Shown one piece after another: positions 25,477-34,508 of a stretch of DNA of 63,904 nucleotides. Under the pieces are notes generated by a model. It did no database searches, had not been told where the DNA came from, and saw only the letters and a program-made list of their open reading frames with translations. The position numbers were made by a program, and so were the translations under genes. Origin of the DNA: UBA5794 sp964196275 (lineage in GTDB: Bacteria > Actinomycetota > Acidimicrobiia > Spongiisociales > UBA5794); the NCBI GenBank assembly GCA_964196275.1, contig CAXMSN010000104.1, forward strand, positions 1 through 63,904. The letters run 5' to 3'. Each line of letters opens with the position of its first letter. Within the stretch, counting starts at the first letter, position 1.

Positions 25477-26355
25477 ATGACATGGACCATCGGCGGGCGG
25501 ACCGTCCTGATCACTGGCGGAAACAGCGGCATCGGCCTTGCAGCGGCAACGGCGCTCGCCCGCGACGGCGCACGCGTCGTCATCACAACTCGCGACCCGG
25601 CGAAGGGTGAAGCTGCAAGGGCCGTCGTGATGGATGAGACCGGAATCTCCGTGGAGGTCGGCATCCTCGACCTCGCGGACCTCGATTCCGTACGCCGTTT
25701 CGCAGAAGACTTCCTCGCCGCTCACGACGAACTCGCCGCTCTGATCAACAACGCAGGGGCAGTGATCGGATCGAGGAAGACGACGAAGGACGGGTTCGAA
25801 TTGACGTTCGGAACCAACCATCTCGGGCCGTTCCTCCTCACGAACCTCCTCACCGACCTTCTGATCGCGTCAGCCCCCGCTCGCATCATCAATGTCGGAT
25901 CGTCCGGCCATGGATATGCAACCGAGGGGATCGTGTTCGACGACCTCATGTGGAACGACCGCAGGTACAGACAGCGCGACGTCTACGGACACTCGAAGCT
26001 TGCGAACATCCTTCACGCCCGCGAAGCGAACCGCCGTCTGTCTGGCTCGGGTGTCACCGCCTACTCGATCCACCCCGGACTCGTCGGGACCGCATTCGGA
26101 ACCGGAGGGGACTCGTTCGTGATCGGCCTCGGCATCCGAATCGTGGGCCGCTGGCTACGATCGCCCGAACAGGGAGCGGATTCGGTCGTGTGGGCAGCAA
26201 CAGATCCTGACATCTCCGAGGAGGCCGGAAGCTACTTCGCGGACCGCGAGGTAGCTCGATCCACGCGCCACGCTCGAGACGACGAGCAGGCTGGGCGACT
26301 CTGGGAGGTCAGTGAACAGATCCTGACAGAGGCACAGGGAGACATCCTCTCGTGA
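25477..26355 (+). CDS. Short-chain dehydrogenase/reductase (retinol dehydrogenase-like)
   Basis: The 292-aa protein is a classical SDR with the nucleotide motif TGGNSGIG, an acidic/Arg loop TRDPAKGEAA suggesting NADP preference, NNAGAV, catalytic Ser in VGSSGHGY and the YGHSKLAN tyrosine-lysine pair, plus a PG motif (HPGLVGT). It resembles retinol dehydrogenase/WW-domain oxidoreductase-type enzymes. Substrate cannot be named. It overlaps the flippase-like gene by GTGA. Confidence 0.9.
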   Translation: MTWTIGGRTVLITGGNSGIGLAAATALARDGARVVITTRDPAKGEAARAVVMDETGISVEVGILDLADLDSVRRFAEDFLAAHDELAALINNAGAVIGSRKTTKDGFELTFGTNHLGPFLLTNLLTDLLIASAPARIINVGSSGHGYATEGIVFDDLMWNDRRYRQRDVYGHSKLANILHAREANRRLSGSGVTAYSIHPGLVGTAFGTGGDSFVIGLGIRIVGRWLRSPEQGADSVVWAATDPDISEEAGSYFADREVARSTRHARDDEQAGRLWEVSEQILTEAQGDILS

Positions 26356-27497
26356 CAGACGACATGCCCGAGAGCAAGATGGTGCCGATCGACGCCGATG
26401 ACGCTGGCATCCCTGAGCGTCCGAAACGGCCGTGGTGGAAGCAGGCCATCTCGATCGCGATCACATTGGTCGTGCTCGTCGCGGTGTTCGGCTTCGTCAT
26501 CCCACAGCTCGCTGACTATGACAAGGTCCTCGAGTACATAGGTGAGATCACGACACAGGAATGGGTTGTGCTCGTCGCGCTCGCCGGATGGTTCCTGATG
26601 GCCTACCCGATTGTGCTCGCGCAGATCCTGCGGAGCGCACGACTGCGTGAGACGTTCGTGAACCACATGACCGGAACGGCCATCACGAACTCCGTCCCAT
26701 CCGGAGGCGCCCTGGCGCTTCCTCTCAACTATGCGATGTATCTGTCGTGGGGGTTCACGCCGGAATCGATCTCAGCGACGCTGCTCGGAGCAGGCGTTTG
26801 GGATTGGCTCGCTCGGATCTCCCTCCCCGTGATCGCCGTGATCGGCGTCGCAATCGTTGGCGAGGCGATCTGGTGGATGTGGGTTGTAACCGTCGTCGGA
26901 GTCGCCATCGTGGCAGTCATGGTCTTCACGCTCATCAAAGTCGTTGGCTCCGAATCCGCAGCGGAGAAACTCGCATCGTTCGTCGACAGAACGGCTTCGA
27001 AGGTTCTCGGAAGGCTCAACAAGGAGAACCCCGGCGTCCACGACATGGTGATGCAGTTCAGGCTCGACCTGAAAGGGATCGTTTCGGACAGAGCATGGCG
27101 ACTGACCTGGTCAACCATCAGCAACCACGCCGCGATGGCTGCGTTGTTCACCGCATCGGTCTATGCGGTCGGGATCAGCACCGACCAGATCGCCGTCCCG
27201 TGGGTCGTGCTTGCGTTCACACTTGGACGTTTCCTCGTCATGATCCCCGTTAGCCCCGGCGGCCTCGGACTCGTTGACCTTGGTTGGATCGGCATCCTTA
27301 CGCTCGGCTGGCAGATGACCTCGGGGGAACCTGTCGACACCGACCGCATCGCCGCAGGTGTTCTCTTGTTCCGTGGACTCAGCCTTCTCCCACCGATCCC
27401 GATCGGCATGGCCTCGTGGCTGTTCTGGCGTGCTAACAAGAGCTGGCGTCAGGACTGGAGATCGAACCGGAGAGGCGAGACCATCGTCACCGAGTGA
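26352..27497 (+). CDS. Lysylphosphatidylglycerol synthase TM region / UPF0104 flippase-like protein
   Basis: The 381-aa protein has about eight membrane helices and the conserved elements of the LPG_synthase_TM/UPF0104 family (PF03706): RSARLRETFVNHMTGTAI, a helical linker (ENPGVHDMVMQFRLDLKG) and FTLGRFLVMIPVSPGGLGLVD, the diagnostic P-x-x-P-G-G-x-G block. It lacks the soluble aminoacyltransferase domain and is likely a lipid or glycolipid flippase-like protein. The GTG start overlaps the SDR stop. Confidence 0.9.
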   Translation: MTDDMPESKMVPIDADDAGIPERPKRPWWKQAISIAITLVVLVAVFGFVIPQLADYDKVLEYIGEITTQEWVVLVALAGWFLMAYPIVLAQILRSARLRETFVNHMTGTAITNSVPSGGALALPLNYAMYLSWGFTPESISATLLGAGVWDWLARISLPVIAVIGVAIVGEAIWWMWVVTVVGVAIVAVMVFTLIKVVGSESAAEKLASFVDRTASKVLGRLNKENPGVHDMVMQFRLDLKGIVSDRAWRLTWSTISNHAAMAALFTASVYAVGISTDQIAVPWVVLAFTLGRFLVMIPVSPGGLGLVDLGWIGILTLGWQMTSGEPVDTDRIAAGVLLFRGLSLLPPIPIGMASWLFWRANKSWRQDWRSNRRGETIVTE

Positions 27498-27504
27498 CTG
27501 TCGC

Positions 27505-28017
27505 TCAGACGAACGGCCACATCGCATCGAGGCGGGTATCAAGGAAGGCGTTAATCGCAAGGGTCAATCCCAGCCACAGAACCCAGCCGGCTGCCATCGT
27601 GATCAACGCCTTGGGAGTCGGGATTTCAAGACCTTCCCTGACGGCGATCACCGATGCCAGCAGCATCCACACCGCTGCGGGCAAACCAAGGTACGGCACA
27701 ACTCCGAAGGCGAGAGGTGCGAACGCGAAGCCGATAACCCGCAGCATCTCTGGAAAGTCTGAGTCGCCACCGAACACTCTTGTACCGATGACGAAAGACA
27801 CACCACTCCAGACGAGCCACCCGATGACGCCTGCGATGATGCCAACCGGGATGGATGCGACCACGGGAACGTTCTCAGCAATGGCAGAGCCAACTCCCGC
27901 CATGCCGGATGCGACGACCACGACCACCGCCGCCTGCAGGTTCAGAGAACTATCGGTCGCGGCTTCTCTGAAGAAGTCGACATCAAGAAGTATCACGCGC
28001 ATCACGTTCCGGATCAT
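27505..28017 (-). CDS. YIP1-domain membrane protein
   Basis: The 170-aa protein starts MIRNVMRVILLDVDFFREA (28017) and has five hydrophobic helices with SGVSFVIGTRVFGGDSDF, FPEMLRVIGFAFAPL and AVWMLLASVIAVREGLEI, the typical Yip1/YIP1 (PF04893) features. The function of bacterial YIP1 proteins is unknown. It is convergent with the flippase-like gene, seven bases apart. Confidence 0.85.
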   Translation of the reverse strand: MIRNVMRVILLDVDFFREAATDSSLNLQAAVVVVVASGMAGVGSAIAENVPVVASIPVGIIAGVIGWLVWSGVSFVIGTRVFGGDSDFPEMLRVIGFAFAPLAFGVVPYLGLPAAVWMLLASVIAVREGLEIPTPKALITMAAGWVLWLGLTLAINAFLDTRLDAMWPFV

Positions 28018-28288
28018 GAGGCGAGGATATGCGGATACCGGAGATTCGGCGTACTCCGCTGACGCATCACGTATTCGCCCTGTCGGCGGGCTCGCCCTGT
28101 GCTGCCCCTCGATGCCGCATTGCAACGCTTCGGCGAGTTCCAGCGATGACGTTGTCCAGCCGAGGGGCTAGTCGGTGTCAATCGGTTCAATCGATTCGCC
28201 GGCGGGAGCCCGTTGGTGGTCAATTCCCTCTGATGGCCGCTCAGCGCCACGGCGAGTAGGTCCGACTCAGGGCATCTACGCCGTAGTC

Positions 28289-28789
28289 GTGATCTCTATC
28301 CGCCACTATCAACCTGCCGACTACGACGCGTGTCGTCATCGGCTGTGGGTCCAACTTACGCAGCACCATCGAGTCATCTATGACGCCCCGTACATCGGTG
28401 GTGACGATCCAGGTGCCGACTTCGACGATCACTTGGCCTTGGTCGGGCCACAGCGTCTTTGGGTGGCTGTGAGGGAGGGTCAGATCGTCGGACTCACCGG
28501 ACTCATCGTGACCGATGAGTCGGCGGAGGTCGAGCCGATCATCGTTGATCCCGATTTCCGTCGCCGATGCGTTGCGAGCGCCCTCATCGACCACAACAAA
28601 GAGGTTGCGGATACCGAAGGGTTACCTGAACTGAAGGTACGGCCGGTCGCTCGGAACGCGATGATTCTCGACTTCCTCTCCAAACGAGGCTTCAACACCC
28701 TCGGACACGTGGAACTCATCGTCCGCCCGGACGACTCACGTAAATGGGTGGAGGGCGCCGAGGTGTCAGGCGTACGTTTCAGAGTTTGA
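28289..28789 (+). CDS. GNAT-family N-acetyltransferase
   Basis: From the GTG at 28289 the 166-aa protein reads VISIRHYQPADYDACRHRLW and has a GNAT core (LWVAVREGQIVGLTGLIV, EVEPIIVDPDFRRRCVASALID) with the RRRxVASxLI acetyl-CoA loop and RNAMILDFLSKRGFNTLGHVEL at the end. The start is uncertain because no clear ribosome binding site is seen; an upstream GTG at 28175 would extend the protein through sequence unlike a GNAT. Substrate is unknown. Confidence 0.75.
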   Translation: MISIRHYQPADYDACRHRLWVQLTQHHRVIYDAPYIGGDDPGADFDDHLALVGPQRLWVAVREGQIVGLTGLIVTDESAEVEPIIVDPDFRRRCVASALIDHNKEVADTEGLPELKVRPVARNAMILDFLSKRGFNTLGHVELIVRPDDSRKWVEGAEVSGVRFRV

Positions 28790-28841
28790 CCAAGACAATG
28801 AGCAGGTGATCCGAGCCCGGCGAACTTGGGCCGGTCTCGCC

Positions 28842-29282
28842 TCATCGGACTTCAACCACGACTGCGGCGTAGCCATCACTTGGAGCGGTTAGGCCGTCCA
28901 GCTGGAAGCAGTCCATCCCCCACGTTCCCGATTCGTCAAGGACGACCATCAGTTCTCGATCCACGCTCCCTGGACGCAGGATGCCGCGCATGTTCTCTCC
29001 CTCACCACCGACCGTGAGCATCCCTTGTGACTGGATATCGTCGAAGGTGGTGCCATCAGGCACCTTCCACACGCTGAATCCGAAGCTCTGTTCGCTCCCG
29101 TTGATGACCTTGATGGTCAACTCTGTGCCGGTGTCGAATGTCGATGCTCCCGCGTAGCCACACGCATCTCCACCAAACGTCACTGTCGCGGTTGCTTCGG
29201 CTGGCTCAGCACTGCCGCAGGCGGTGAGCAGTAGCAGACCGGCCATGGCGGCGCCGATAGTGGTGGCGATTCGACGTCTCAT
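28842..29282 (-). CDS. Lipoprotein with a cupredoxin-like domain
   Basis: The 146-aa protein has a lipoprotein signal (MAGLLLLTACGSAEP; lipobox LTAC). The mature part is beta-rich, with VTFGGDACGYAGAS, ELTIKVINGSEQSFGFSVWKV and SGTWGMDCFQLDGLT, and two cysteines that could form a disulfide. It resembles cupredoxin-like small lipoproteins but no His/Cys/Met copper site is complete. Function unknown. Confidence 0.7.
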   Translation of the reverse strand: MRRRIATTIGAAMAGLLLLTACGSAEPAEATATVTFGGDACGYAGASTFDTGTELTIKVINGSEQSFGFSVWKVPDGTTFDDIQSQGMLTVGGEGENMRGILRPGSVDRELMVVLDESGTWGMDCFQLDGLTAPSDGYAAVVVEVR

Positions 29283-29431
29283 TCAGCCCCATGTGTAACT
29301 CGGACGCATACTGTATGAAGGGTGGATCAACGCCAGTCGTACCACAAACAATATTGCCCATCTGCTCCCAGCTGCCATCAGCCAAGGCTGAGATCGCTCA
29401 TATTCGTGTGATCTGCAAGTGGGATAGAGAA

Positions 29432-30310
29432 CTATCGAATTCGACGTTCTCTCCCGATTCGGTCACGCCACGAGCGGATCGCTTCGCCTATCTGGTGCGG
29501 CGAGTCTTCCTGGATGAAGTGAATCCCCGCGACCGTCACTTCCTCCTGGTTGCTCCATGTTCGACAGAAGTCCCGCTGGCTCCCGGTGAGAATGAATCCG
29601 GGGTCCGCATTGATGAAGAGCTTCGGGATGTCGGTCGCGGACAGCCACCGCGAGTAGGAGTCAACGATTTCGTGCACATCTGACGGCTCGCCACCGAATG
29701 GGAGCTGACGCGGCCACGTCAATGTCGGCCGGCGCGACTCTCCTTGTTCGATGTAGGGGGCCTCGTAGACCGCCATCTCATCTTCAGACAGCTCACGAAT
29801 GATGGCCGACGGCAGTAGGCGTTCCACGAATACGTTCTTGTCGATGACGATGACCTCACCCGCTTCGGTCCGCATCGACTCGAAGAGTGAGCGAGAGCTC
29901 TCCGGCCAGTCCGCCAAACTCAACGGCCTGACGATCGCCTCCATGTAGGCGATTCCGAGCACTCGATCACGGTGCCTGTTCGCCCAATCGAATCCGAGCC
30001 CCGCTCCCCAGTCATGCACGACCAGCGTGACAGAATCTCCGAGATCAAGTGACTCCAGGAGCGGATCGAGATAGGAGCGATGTTCGACCAGCGAGTAGGA
30101 AGTGGAGTCGCTGTGTTCAAGCTTGTCCGAATCGCCCATGCCGATGAGATCGGGGGCGATGCATCGATAGCCATCCTGAAGATGGGGAAGGATGTTCCTC
30201 CATAGATACGACGATGTCGGGTTCCCGTGCAGGAACACGACTGGCTCACCCTCGCCAACATCCACGTACGCCATCGAGCGACCGTTGACTGTCAGGAACT
30301 GTCTGTCCAT
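29432..30310 (-). CDS. Haloalkane dehalogenase (HLD-II/DhaA-like)
   Basis: The 292-aa alpha/beta hydrolase begins MDRQFLTVNGRSMAYVDVGE and carries the oxyanion region HGNPTSSYLWRNI, the nucleophile Asp in TLVVHDWGAGLGFDWANRH, the catalytic Glu in GIAYMEAIVRPLSLADWPE and the histidine in AGIHFIQEDSPHQIGEAI. This pattern is that of HLD-II haloalkane dehalogenases, which hydrolyse carbon-halogen bonds without cofactors. A cap-domain variation is visible (residues about 140-210). It is transcribed alone, divergent from comB. Confidence 0.9.
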   Translation of the reverse strand: MDRQFLTVNGRSMAYVDVGEGEPVVFLHGNPTSSYLWRNILPHLQDGYRCIAPDLIGMGDSDKLEHSDSTSYSLVEHRSYLDPLLESLDLGDSVTLVVHDWGAGLGFDWANRHRDRVLGIAYMEAIVRPLSLADWPESSRSLFESMRTEAGEVIVIDKNVFVERLLPSAIIRELSEDEMAVYEAPYIEQGESRRPTLTWPRQLPFGGEPSDVHEIVDSYSRWLSATDIPKLFINADPGFILTGSQRDFCRTWSNQEEVTVAGIHFIQEDSPHQIGEAIRSWRDRIGRERRIR

Positions 30311-30384
30311 ATCTCATCTCTCGTTATCACCGACCCTACAGCTGTGGCGTACTCCCCATTACCGAGGCATGCAAGACTGCGCAC

Positions 30385-31074
30385 ATGTCGGTCATCCACG
30401 TTCAAGGCCTCGAAGGCGCAGCGAACGCTGCCGGAGTCGCTGTGGTAATTGACACCTTTCGGGCGTTCACCACCGCCGCATACGCACAGGCCCAAGGTGT
30501 GGGCACGCACTATCTGGTGAGCACCGTGGAGGAGGCTCGCGAGATCGCTGAACGGCACCGCGGAGCGCTGCTTTGCGGTGAGGTCGACGGGGTTCGGCCG
30601 GACGGCTTCGACCTCGGCAACTCACCAGCCGAAGTGCTTGAGACCGACGTCGAGGGTCGCGTGCTCGTCCAGCGGACATCGGGCGGCACGCGATGCGTCC
30701 GAACTGCCCTCTCTTCGGGGTCGGTCGCCGTTTACGCGGCCAGCCTCGTGGTGGCGACGGCCACGGCATCCGCCGTCGGGGCTGAACCCACCGTCACGAT
30801 CATCGCAAGCGGCCGAAATGGCGCTGTTCCCGCGTTCGAGGACGATGCAACGGCCATGTTGATCAACGATCTGATCGACGGACACGGCGATCCACACCGC
30901 GTTGCGACACGAGTGAGGGACTGTGATTCGGCAAGCAGGCTCGCAGAATCAACGTGGGCACATCCTGATGACGTGCTTCTTGCAACCGATGTCGACAGAT
31001 TCGACTTCGCGATGAGGTGCAACCTCATCGCAGACGGAAGCGCAGAATTACAGGCGGTCGGCGTATCGACGTAG
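30385..31074 (+). CDS. comB: 2-Phosphosulfolactate phosphatase (ComB) family
   Basis: The 229-aa protein shows the ComB signature: VAVVIDTFRAFTTAAYAQA, CGEVDGVRPDGFDLGNSP, VLVQRTSGGTRCVRTALS and ASGRNGAVPAFEDDATAML. ComB hydrolyses phosphosulfolactate to sulfolactate in coenzyme M or sulfolactate metabolism; in many bacteria its role is unclear. No other pathway gene is nearby, so the exact substrate is uncertain. Confidence 0.88.
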   Translation: MSVIHVQGLEGAANAAGVAVVIDTFRAFTTAAYAQAQGVGTHYLVSTVEEAREIAERHRGALLCGEVDGVRPDGFDLGNSPAEVLETDVEGRVLVQRTSGGTRCVRTALSSGSVAVYAASLVVATATASAVGAEPTVTIIASGRNGAVPAFEDDATAMLINDLIDGHGDPHRVATRVRDCDSASRLAESTWAHPDDVLLATDVDRFDFAMRCNLIADGSAELQAVGVST

Positions 31075-31115
31075 GTCCTACGGGCCATGCGCAGAAATGT
31101 CTAGGCTGCGGGCAC

Positions 31116-31361
31116 ATGAGCGACCAGGCGCCTCAACTGGGCTACGACGCGACGGAATCACCACCTCCAGCCGACACATACAGCGCGACCCGAGTCTTCG
31201 CCAGCAACCCGCTGCGACGAACCCGCTATCAGCGTCGGAGCGGGTCCTTGCCACACCTTGAGGACCAACCGGATGTCGGCATGTCCAGAAGTGACCTTCC
31301 CTCGCCCGTCGTCTCGCCCTTGCGACCGCTCGAACGACTGCGCGACCTGATCAGCAACTGA
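31116..31361 (+). CDS. Small hypothetical protein (81 aa)
   Basis: From an ATG at 31116 the frame encodes a hydrophilic, proline- and arginine-rich protein (MSDQAPQLGYDATESPPPAD ... LERLRDLISN) with no membrane segment or recognised domain. It follows comB by about 40 bases on the same strand. It is accepted only tentatively. Confidence 0.4.
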   Translation: MSDQAPQLGYDATESPPPADTYSATRVFASNPLRRTRYQRRSGSLPHLEDQPDVGMSRSDLPSPVVSPLRPLERLRDLISN

Positions 31362-31444
31362 TCCGCCGCAGACTCACGTTTCGACTCCCGATGAGCCGTT
31401 CGCTATGCCTCAAGCGGTGATGAATCTCAGCCGATACACCCCGC

Positions 31445-31612
31445 ATGAGTATCTTCAATCGCGGGTCTTCGACGAAACGCTCCGAGCGTGCACACAACGA
31501 GCACGTCAGCGAACGTATGCGCGTGGTGCTCAACAAGGAAGTTGACCGCGAGGATGCTGAGACGGTCGAGAACCGCATCCGCAATTTGAACTACGGCTCG
31601 TCGCGAAAGTAG
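31445..31612 (+). CDS. Small charged protein (55 aa)
   Basis: An ATG at 31445 opens a 55-residue frame (MSIFNRGSSTKRSERAHNEH ... IRNLNYGSSRK) rich in Arg, Glu, Lys and Asn with a likely amphipathic helix (VVLNKEVDREDAETVENRI). No domain is recognised. It is on the same strand as the previous small gene, so they could share a transcript. Coding is plausible, not proven. Confidence 0.4.
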   Translation: MSIFNRGSSTKRSERAHNEHVSERMRVVLNKEVDREDAETVENRIRNLNYGSSRK

Positions 31613-31615
31613 CCG

Positions 31616-32140
31616 TCAGTCGGCTGCGACCACGGAACCCGGCCGGTAGAAGATCAGTGTTTGGCCTATGCCTGCGGCTATGCCCGCGACGGCCAGTCCG
31701 ATACCCACCCATTCGTCGAGAAGCAACGTAAGCGTCGTACCGTCGAACTCGATTGCAGCATCGATCGCCCAGTCGCCTGCACCGATCGCGGCCAGCGCAA
31801 GGCCAGCGACGGCGATCGTCAGGACGTACTCGTACCCCTCGTCCGGCCGTGCAGTAATCCAGAAACCGGCCATCCGATGGACCGAGATGAACGCGACGGT
31901 CATGATCGCCACGGTTCCCATCACCGCAAGCGACGTTCCAAGACCGACGATCAACAGGACTCCAACACCGATCTCTGTCGCTGTCGAGAAGAACCATTGG
32001 AGTTGCGGGGCCTTGAACCCGATCGAGCCGAACCATCTACTGGTCTTCTCCCTGCCCCGAAGATGCTTCACCCCATGGGCGAGCATCACGATGCCGAGAA
32101 CCAGTCGTAGTCCGAGTGCGGCTGTGTCGATAGCTTCCAT
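31616..32140 (-). CDS. DoxX-family membrane protein
   Basis: The 174-aa protein from the ATG at 32140 (MEAIDTAALGLRLVLGIVM) has four membrane helices and the DoxX pattern (PF07681/PF02077-type): GLRLVLGIVMLAHGVKHLRG, IGVGVLLIVGLGTSLAVMGT and a terminal ISVHRMAGFW. DoxX-type proteins are linked to quinone or thiosulfate redox chemistry or membrane stress; the specific role is unknown. A longer frame to 32176 is only a start-choice extension. Confidence 0.85.
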   Translation of the reverse strand: MEAIDTAALGLRLVLGIVMLAHGVKHLRGREKTSRWFGSIGFKAPQLQWFFSTATEIGVGVLLIVGLGTSLAVMGTVAIMTVAFISVHRMAGFWITARPDEGYEYVLTIAVAGLALAAIGAGDWAIDAAIEFDGTTLTLLLDEWVGIGLAVAGIAAGIGQTLIFYRPGSVVAAD

Positions 32141-32329
32141 CGCAACCTCCTGTGTTCCGCAACGCACCGCAGCCACACATCATTCCGCCGGAGCTCTGGC
32201 CCCAGTAGATGAAGGCACGACATGCGAGCTGCTCAACCGTCCTGCCAGCCTCGATGATCTACGCAGACAAGTTCAGCTACTACTACCCGGAGGGCCGAAT
32301 CTGGGGCCCCGAAAGCTGAGCGTCGCTGC

Positions 32330-32809
32330 TCAGTCGTTCGACGATCGGCGCCGCTCGACCTCGGTCTTCAACTCCTGATTGAAGCCCACGTACATGTTCC
32401 TCATGGTGCGTGACGTGAGCCAGCCGATGACGCTCGCTGCGCCACCGTTCGCCTGATCGGTCTGGTGGAAGCGCGTCGTTTCCTCGTCAATCGTTTCGAC
32501 CCGGTAGACGTGATGGTCCGTCATGCCGAGGAGGAAGGGGTCGGACCATCCGAACTGCTCGCCGTCGATGAAGTCGATGAGGTTGTGTTCGTAGTGTTGC
32601 GTCATCCCGAAGACCTTGAACGCGACCTCTACATCGCCTCCGACGCTGAAGTCACCAACAAGGCTGACGAAAGACGAACTCCATGCCGCAAGATTCTCCC
32701 AGTCGGTGAGTGTCGCCCATACTTCCTCGACCGGAGCCTCGATGTCGATGTGCGTGACGATGCGGAACTCGTTGAACGAGACCTTCTCCACGTTCCCAGA
32801 TTCACTCAT
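32330..32809 (-). CDS. SRPBCC/polyketide cyclase-like protein
   Basis: From the ATG at 32809 (MSESGNVEKVSFNEFRIVTH) the protein shows the START/SRPBCC pattern: an opening IDIEAPVEEVWATLTDWENLAAW, VGDFSVGGDVEVAFKVFG, a hydrophobic ligand pocket, and a terminal helix MRNMYVGFNQELKTEVER. It binds a hydrophobic ligand or acts as a cyclase-like fold. Function is not predictable. Next to it on the left is an intergenic fragment with a weak 36-codon frame (32209-32319) that I did not call. Confidence 0.85.
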   Translation of the reverse strand: MSESGNVEKVSFNEFRIVTHIDIEAPVEEVWATLTDWENLAAWSSSFVSLVGDFSVGGDVEVAFKVFGMTQHYEHNLIDFIDGEQFGWSDPFLLGMTDHHVYRVETIDEETTRFHQTDQANGGAASVIGWLTSRTMRNMYVGFNQELKTEVERRRSSND

Positions 32810-32877
32810 CGCTGACTTCACCCATCCGTTCCGGCGTCCTGAAGCCCATTATGCGGTCCCACGGGACGCCAGAGTGG

Positions 32878-33447
32878 TCAGGTCAGGCCTGACATGGCGA
32901 ATAGGTGGAGTTGCTGCACGAGATCGGCACGTGAAAGTGCTCCATCGGGGTGGTACCAGCGTTGCGTTGCGTTGAGCATGGACAGGACGAAGATGCCCGA
33001 GATTTTCGGATCGACGTCGGACCTGAACGCACCCGAAAGGACACCAGCACGAATCGTGTCTCGGAACACGAGTTCGTACGCATCGCGCATGGTTGTCACG
33101 CGGTCGTGATCACTGAGGTCCAAGAAAGCGGCTTCGTTGAGGAACGTTCGAGATTCAGCCTCGTGGTCAACGAGAACCTCGATGTGGCCATCGATGAGCG
33201 ATCGGAGCCGCTCGGTCGACTCATCGTAGGATGACACTGCGTTGGCGGCCGAATCCTCGAACAACCTCGCCCCCCGTTCGATCACGGCCAGGAGCAACTC
33301 TTGCTTTCCACCGATGTGGGCATAGATGGACGACCCGAGGATGCCGAGATCATCACCGAGATCGCGCATCGAAGTCCCGTGGTAGCCGTGCGTTGCGAAA
33401 CGCTTGCCCGCTCCGATAACGATGTCCTCTCGCGAGAGCCTCGTCAT
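32878..33447 (-). CDS. paaR: TetR-family regulator of the paa operon (PaaR candidate)
   Basis: The 189-aa protein begins MTRLSREDIVIGAGKRFATH with a TetR helix-turn-helix (THGYHGTSMRDLGDDLGILGSSIYAHIGGKQELL) and an all-helical ligand domain. Its ATG overlaps the paaE stop by ATGA, making it the last gene of the paa operon. The operon promoter carries a palindrome with the PaaR consensus, so this gene is the likely self-regulating repressor relieved by phenylacetyl-CoA. The symbol is given on context; sequence alone shows only a TetR member. Confidence 0.75.
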   Translation of the reverse strand: MTRLSREDIVIGAGKRFATHGYHGTSMRDLGDDLGILGSSIYAHIGGKQELLLAVIERGARLFEDSAANAVSSYDESTERLRSLIDGHIEVLVDHEAESRTFLNEAAFLDLSDHDRVTTMRDAYELVFRDTIRAGVLSGAFRSDVDPKISGIFVLSMLNATQRWYHPDGALSRADLVQQLHLFAMSGLT

Positions 33448-34508
33448 ACGTCGTAGGTCAGTTCGACCAGCTCGCTCACGGGGTGGGACTGACACGTGAG
33501 AACCTGGCCCGATGCCACCTCTTCAGCGCTCAGGCTCCAGTTCCGGTCCATGCGAACCTCGCCCTCCGTCACCTGCGCCCGGCATGATGCACAGGCGCCG
33601 CTCCGGCATGAGAAGGGTCCTTCCGGACGGATCGCGAGGACGTGATCGAGGATCGGAGCGCCGTCTGATGCGACGATCGCCGTCGACGTCCTTCCGTCGA
33701 GCGTGAACTTGACCGTTGAACCGACCACGTCGTCCTCGGCGACCTCGATCTCATCGACATCCCCGGCAAAGAACAGTTCGTCGTGAATGCGTGCAGCTGC
33801 GATGCCCCGCTCCTCGAGGGACGACCGAACAGCGTCGACCATGCCCCTGGGACCACATAAGTACCACGAATCGACGGTGTCTGGATCGACCACCGTGCCA
33901 AGCAGCTGCTCGACCTTCGACTCATCGATCCTGCCCTCGAGCAGAGGAATCGTGTGGGACTCCCTTGTCAGGATGTGGAGGAGAACGAACCGATCCGCGT
34001 ACGCCCCCTTCAGTGCATCAAGGTCGTCAAGGAACATCACCGATCGGCCGTCCCTATTTCCGTAGATCAGCGTGAACATGCTCTGCGGTTCGAATTCGAG
34101 AACCGACGCGATCATCGACATGACAGGGGTGATCCCGCTGCCTGCTGCGAACGCGACGTAGTGGTTCCGGTTGGATGCTGACGGCGCCAACGTGAACTCG
34201 CCCTTGGGAGGCGTGACCTCGAGCACGTCCCCCGCTTTGAGCACATCGTTGGCGAACGAGGAGAACGCACCTCCGGAAAGCTGCTTGATGCCGACTCGGG
34301 GTGAAGTCGTCCCTGCGGGCGAACAGATCGAGTAACTCCGCCGCACGTCCTCGCCGTCGATGGTCGCCCGCATGATCAGATGCTGCCCCGGCGTGTGCGT
34401 GTAGGCAGAGAGCAGATCGTCTGGAATTTCGAAGGTCACCGCGACGGAATCGTCCGTGAGTGGCTCAACGGAGGCGACCGTCAGTGTGTGGAACTCCGCG
34501 CCTTCCAT
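33444..34508 (-). CDS. paaE: Phenylacetyl-CoA 1,2-epoxidase reductase subunit PaaE
   Basis: The 354-aa protein is an FNR-type reductase with FAD and NADPH domains (RRSYSICSPAG, FAAGSGITPVMSMIASVLE, YLCGPRGMVDAVRSSL) and a C-terminal plant-type [2Fe-2S] ferredoxin domain (CRSGACASCRAQVTEGEV and LTCQSHPVSE). This is the PaaE arrangement: it passes electrons from NADPH to the PaaA di-iron centre. It follows paaD with a TGATG overlap. Confidence 0.95.
   Translation of the reverse strand: MEGAEFHTLTVASVEPLTDDSVAVTFEIPDDLLSAYTHTPGQHLIMRATIDGEDVRRSYSICSPAGTTSPRVGIKQLSGGAFSSFANDVLKAGDVLEVTPPKGEFTLAPSASNRNHYVAFAAGSGITPVMSMIASVLEFEPQSMFTLIYGNRDGRSVMFLDDLDALKGAYADRFVLLHILTRESHTIPLLEGRIDESKVEQLLGTVVDPDTVDSWYLCGPRGMVDAVRSSLEERGIAAARIHDELFFAGDVDEIEVAEDDVVGSTVKFTLDGRTSTAIVASDGAPILDHVLAIRPEGPFSCRSGACASCRAQVTEGEVRMDRNWSLSAEEVASGQVLTCQSHPVSELVELTYDV

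Noticed and set aside
29291..29683. Plus-strand 130-aa frame opposite the haloalkane dehalogenase
   Set aside because: It is antisense to a clearly conserved gene, has no domain and lacks a ribosome binding site.
32209..32319. 36-codon frame with an aromatic segment FSYYYPEG
   Set aside because: Short, no ribosome binding site, no recognised domain; noted only as a possible micro-ORF.
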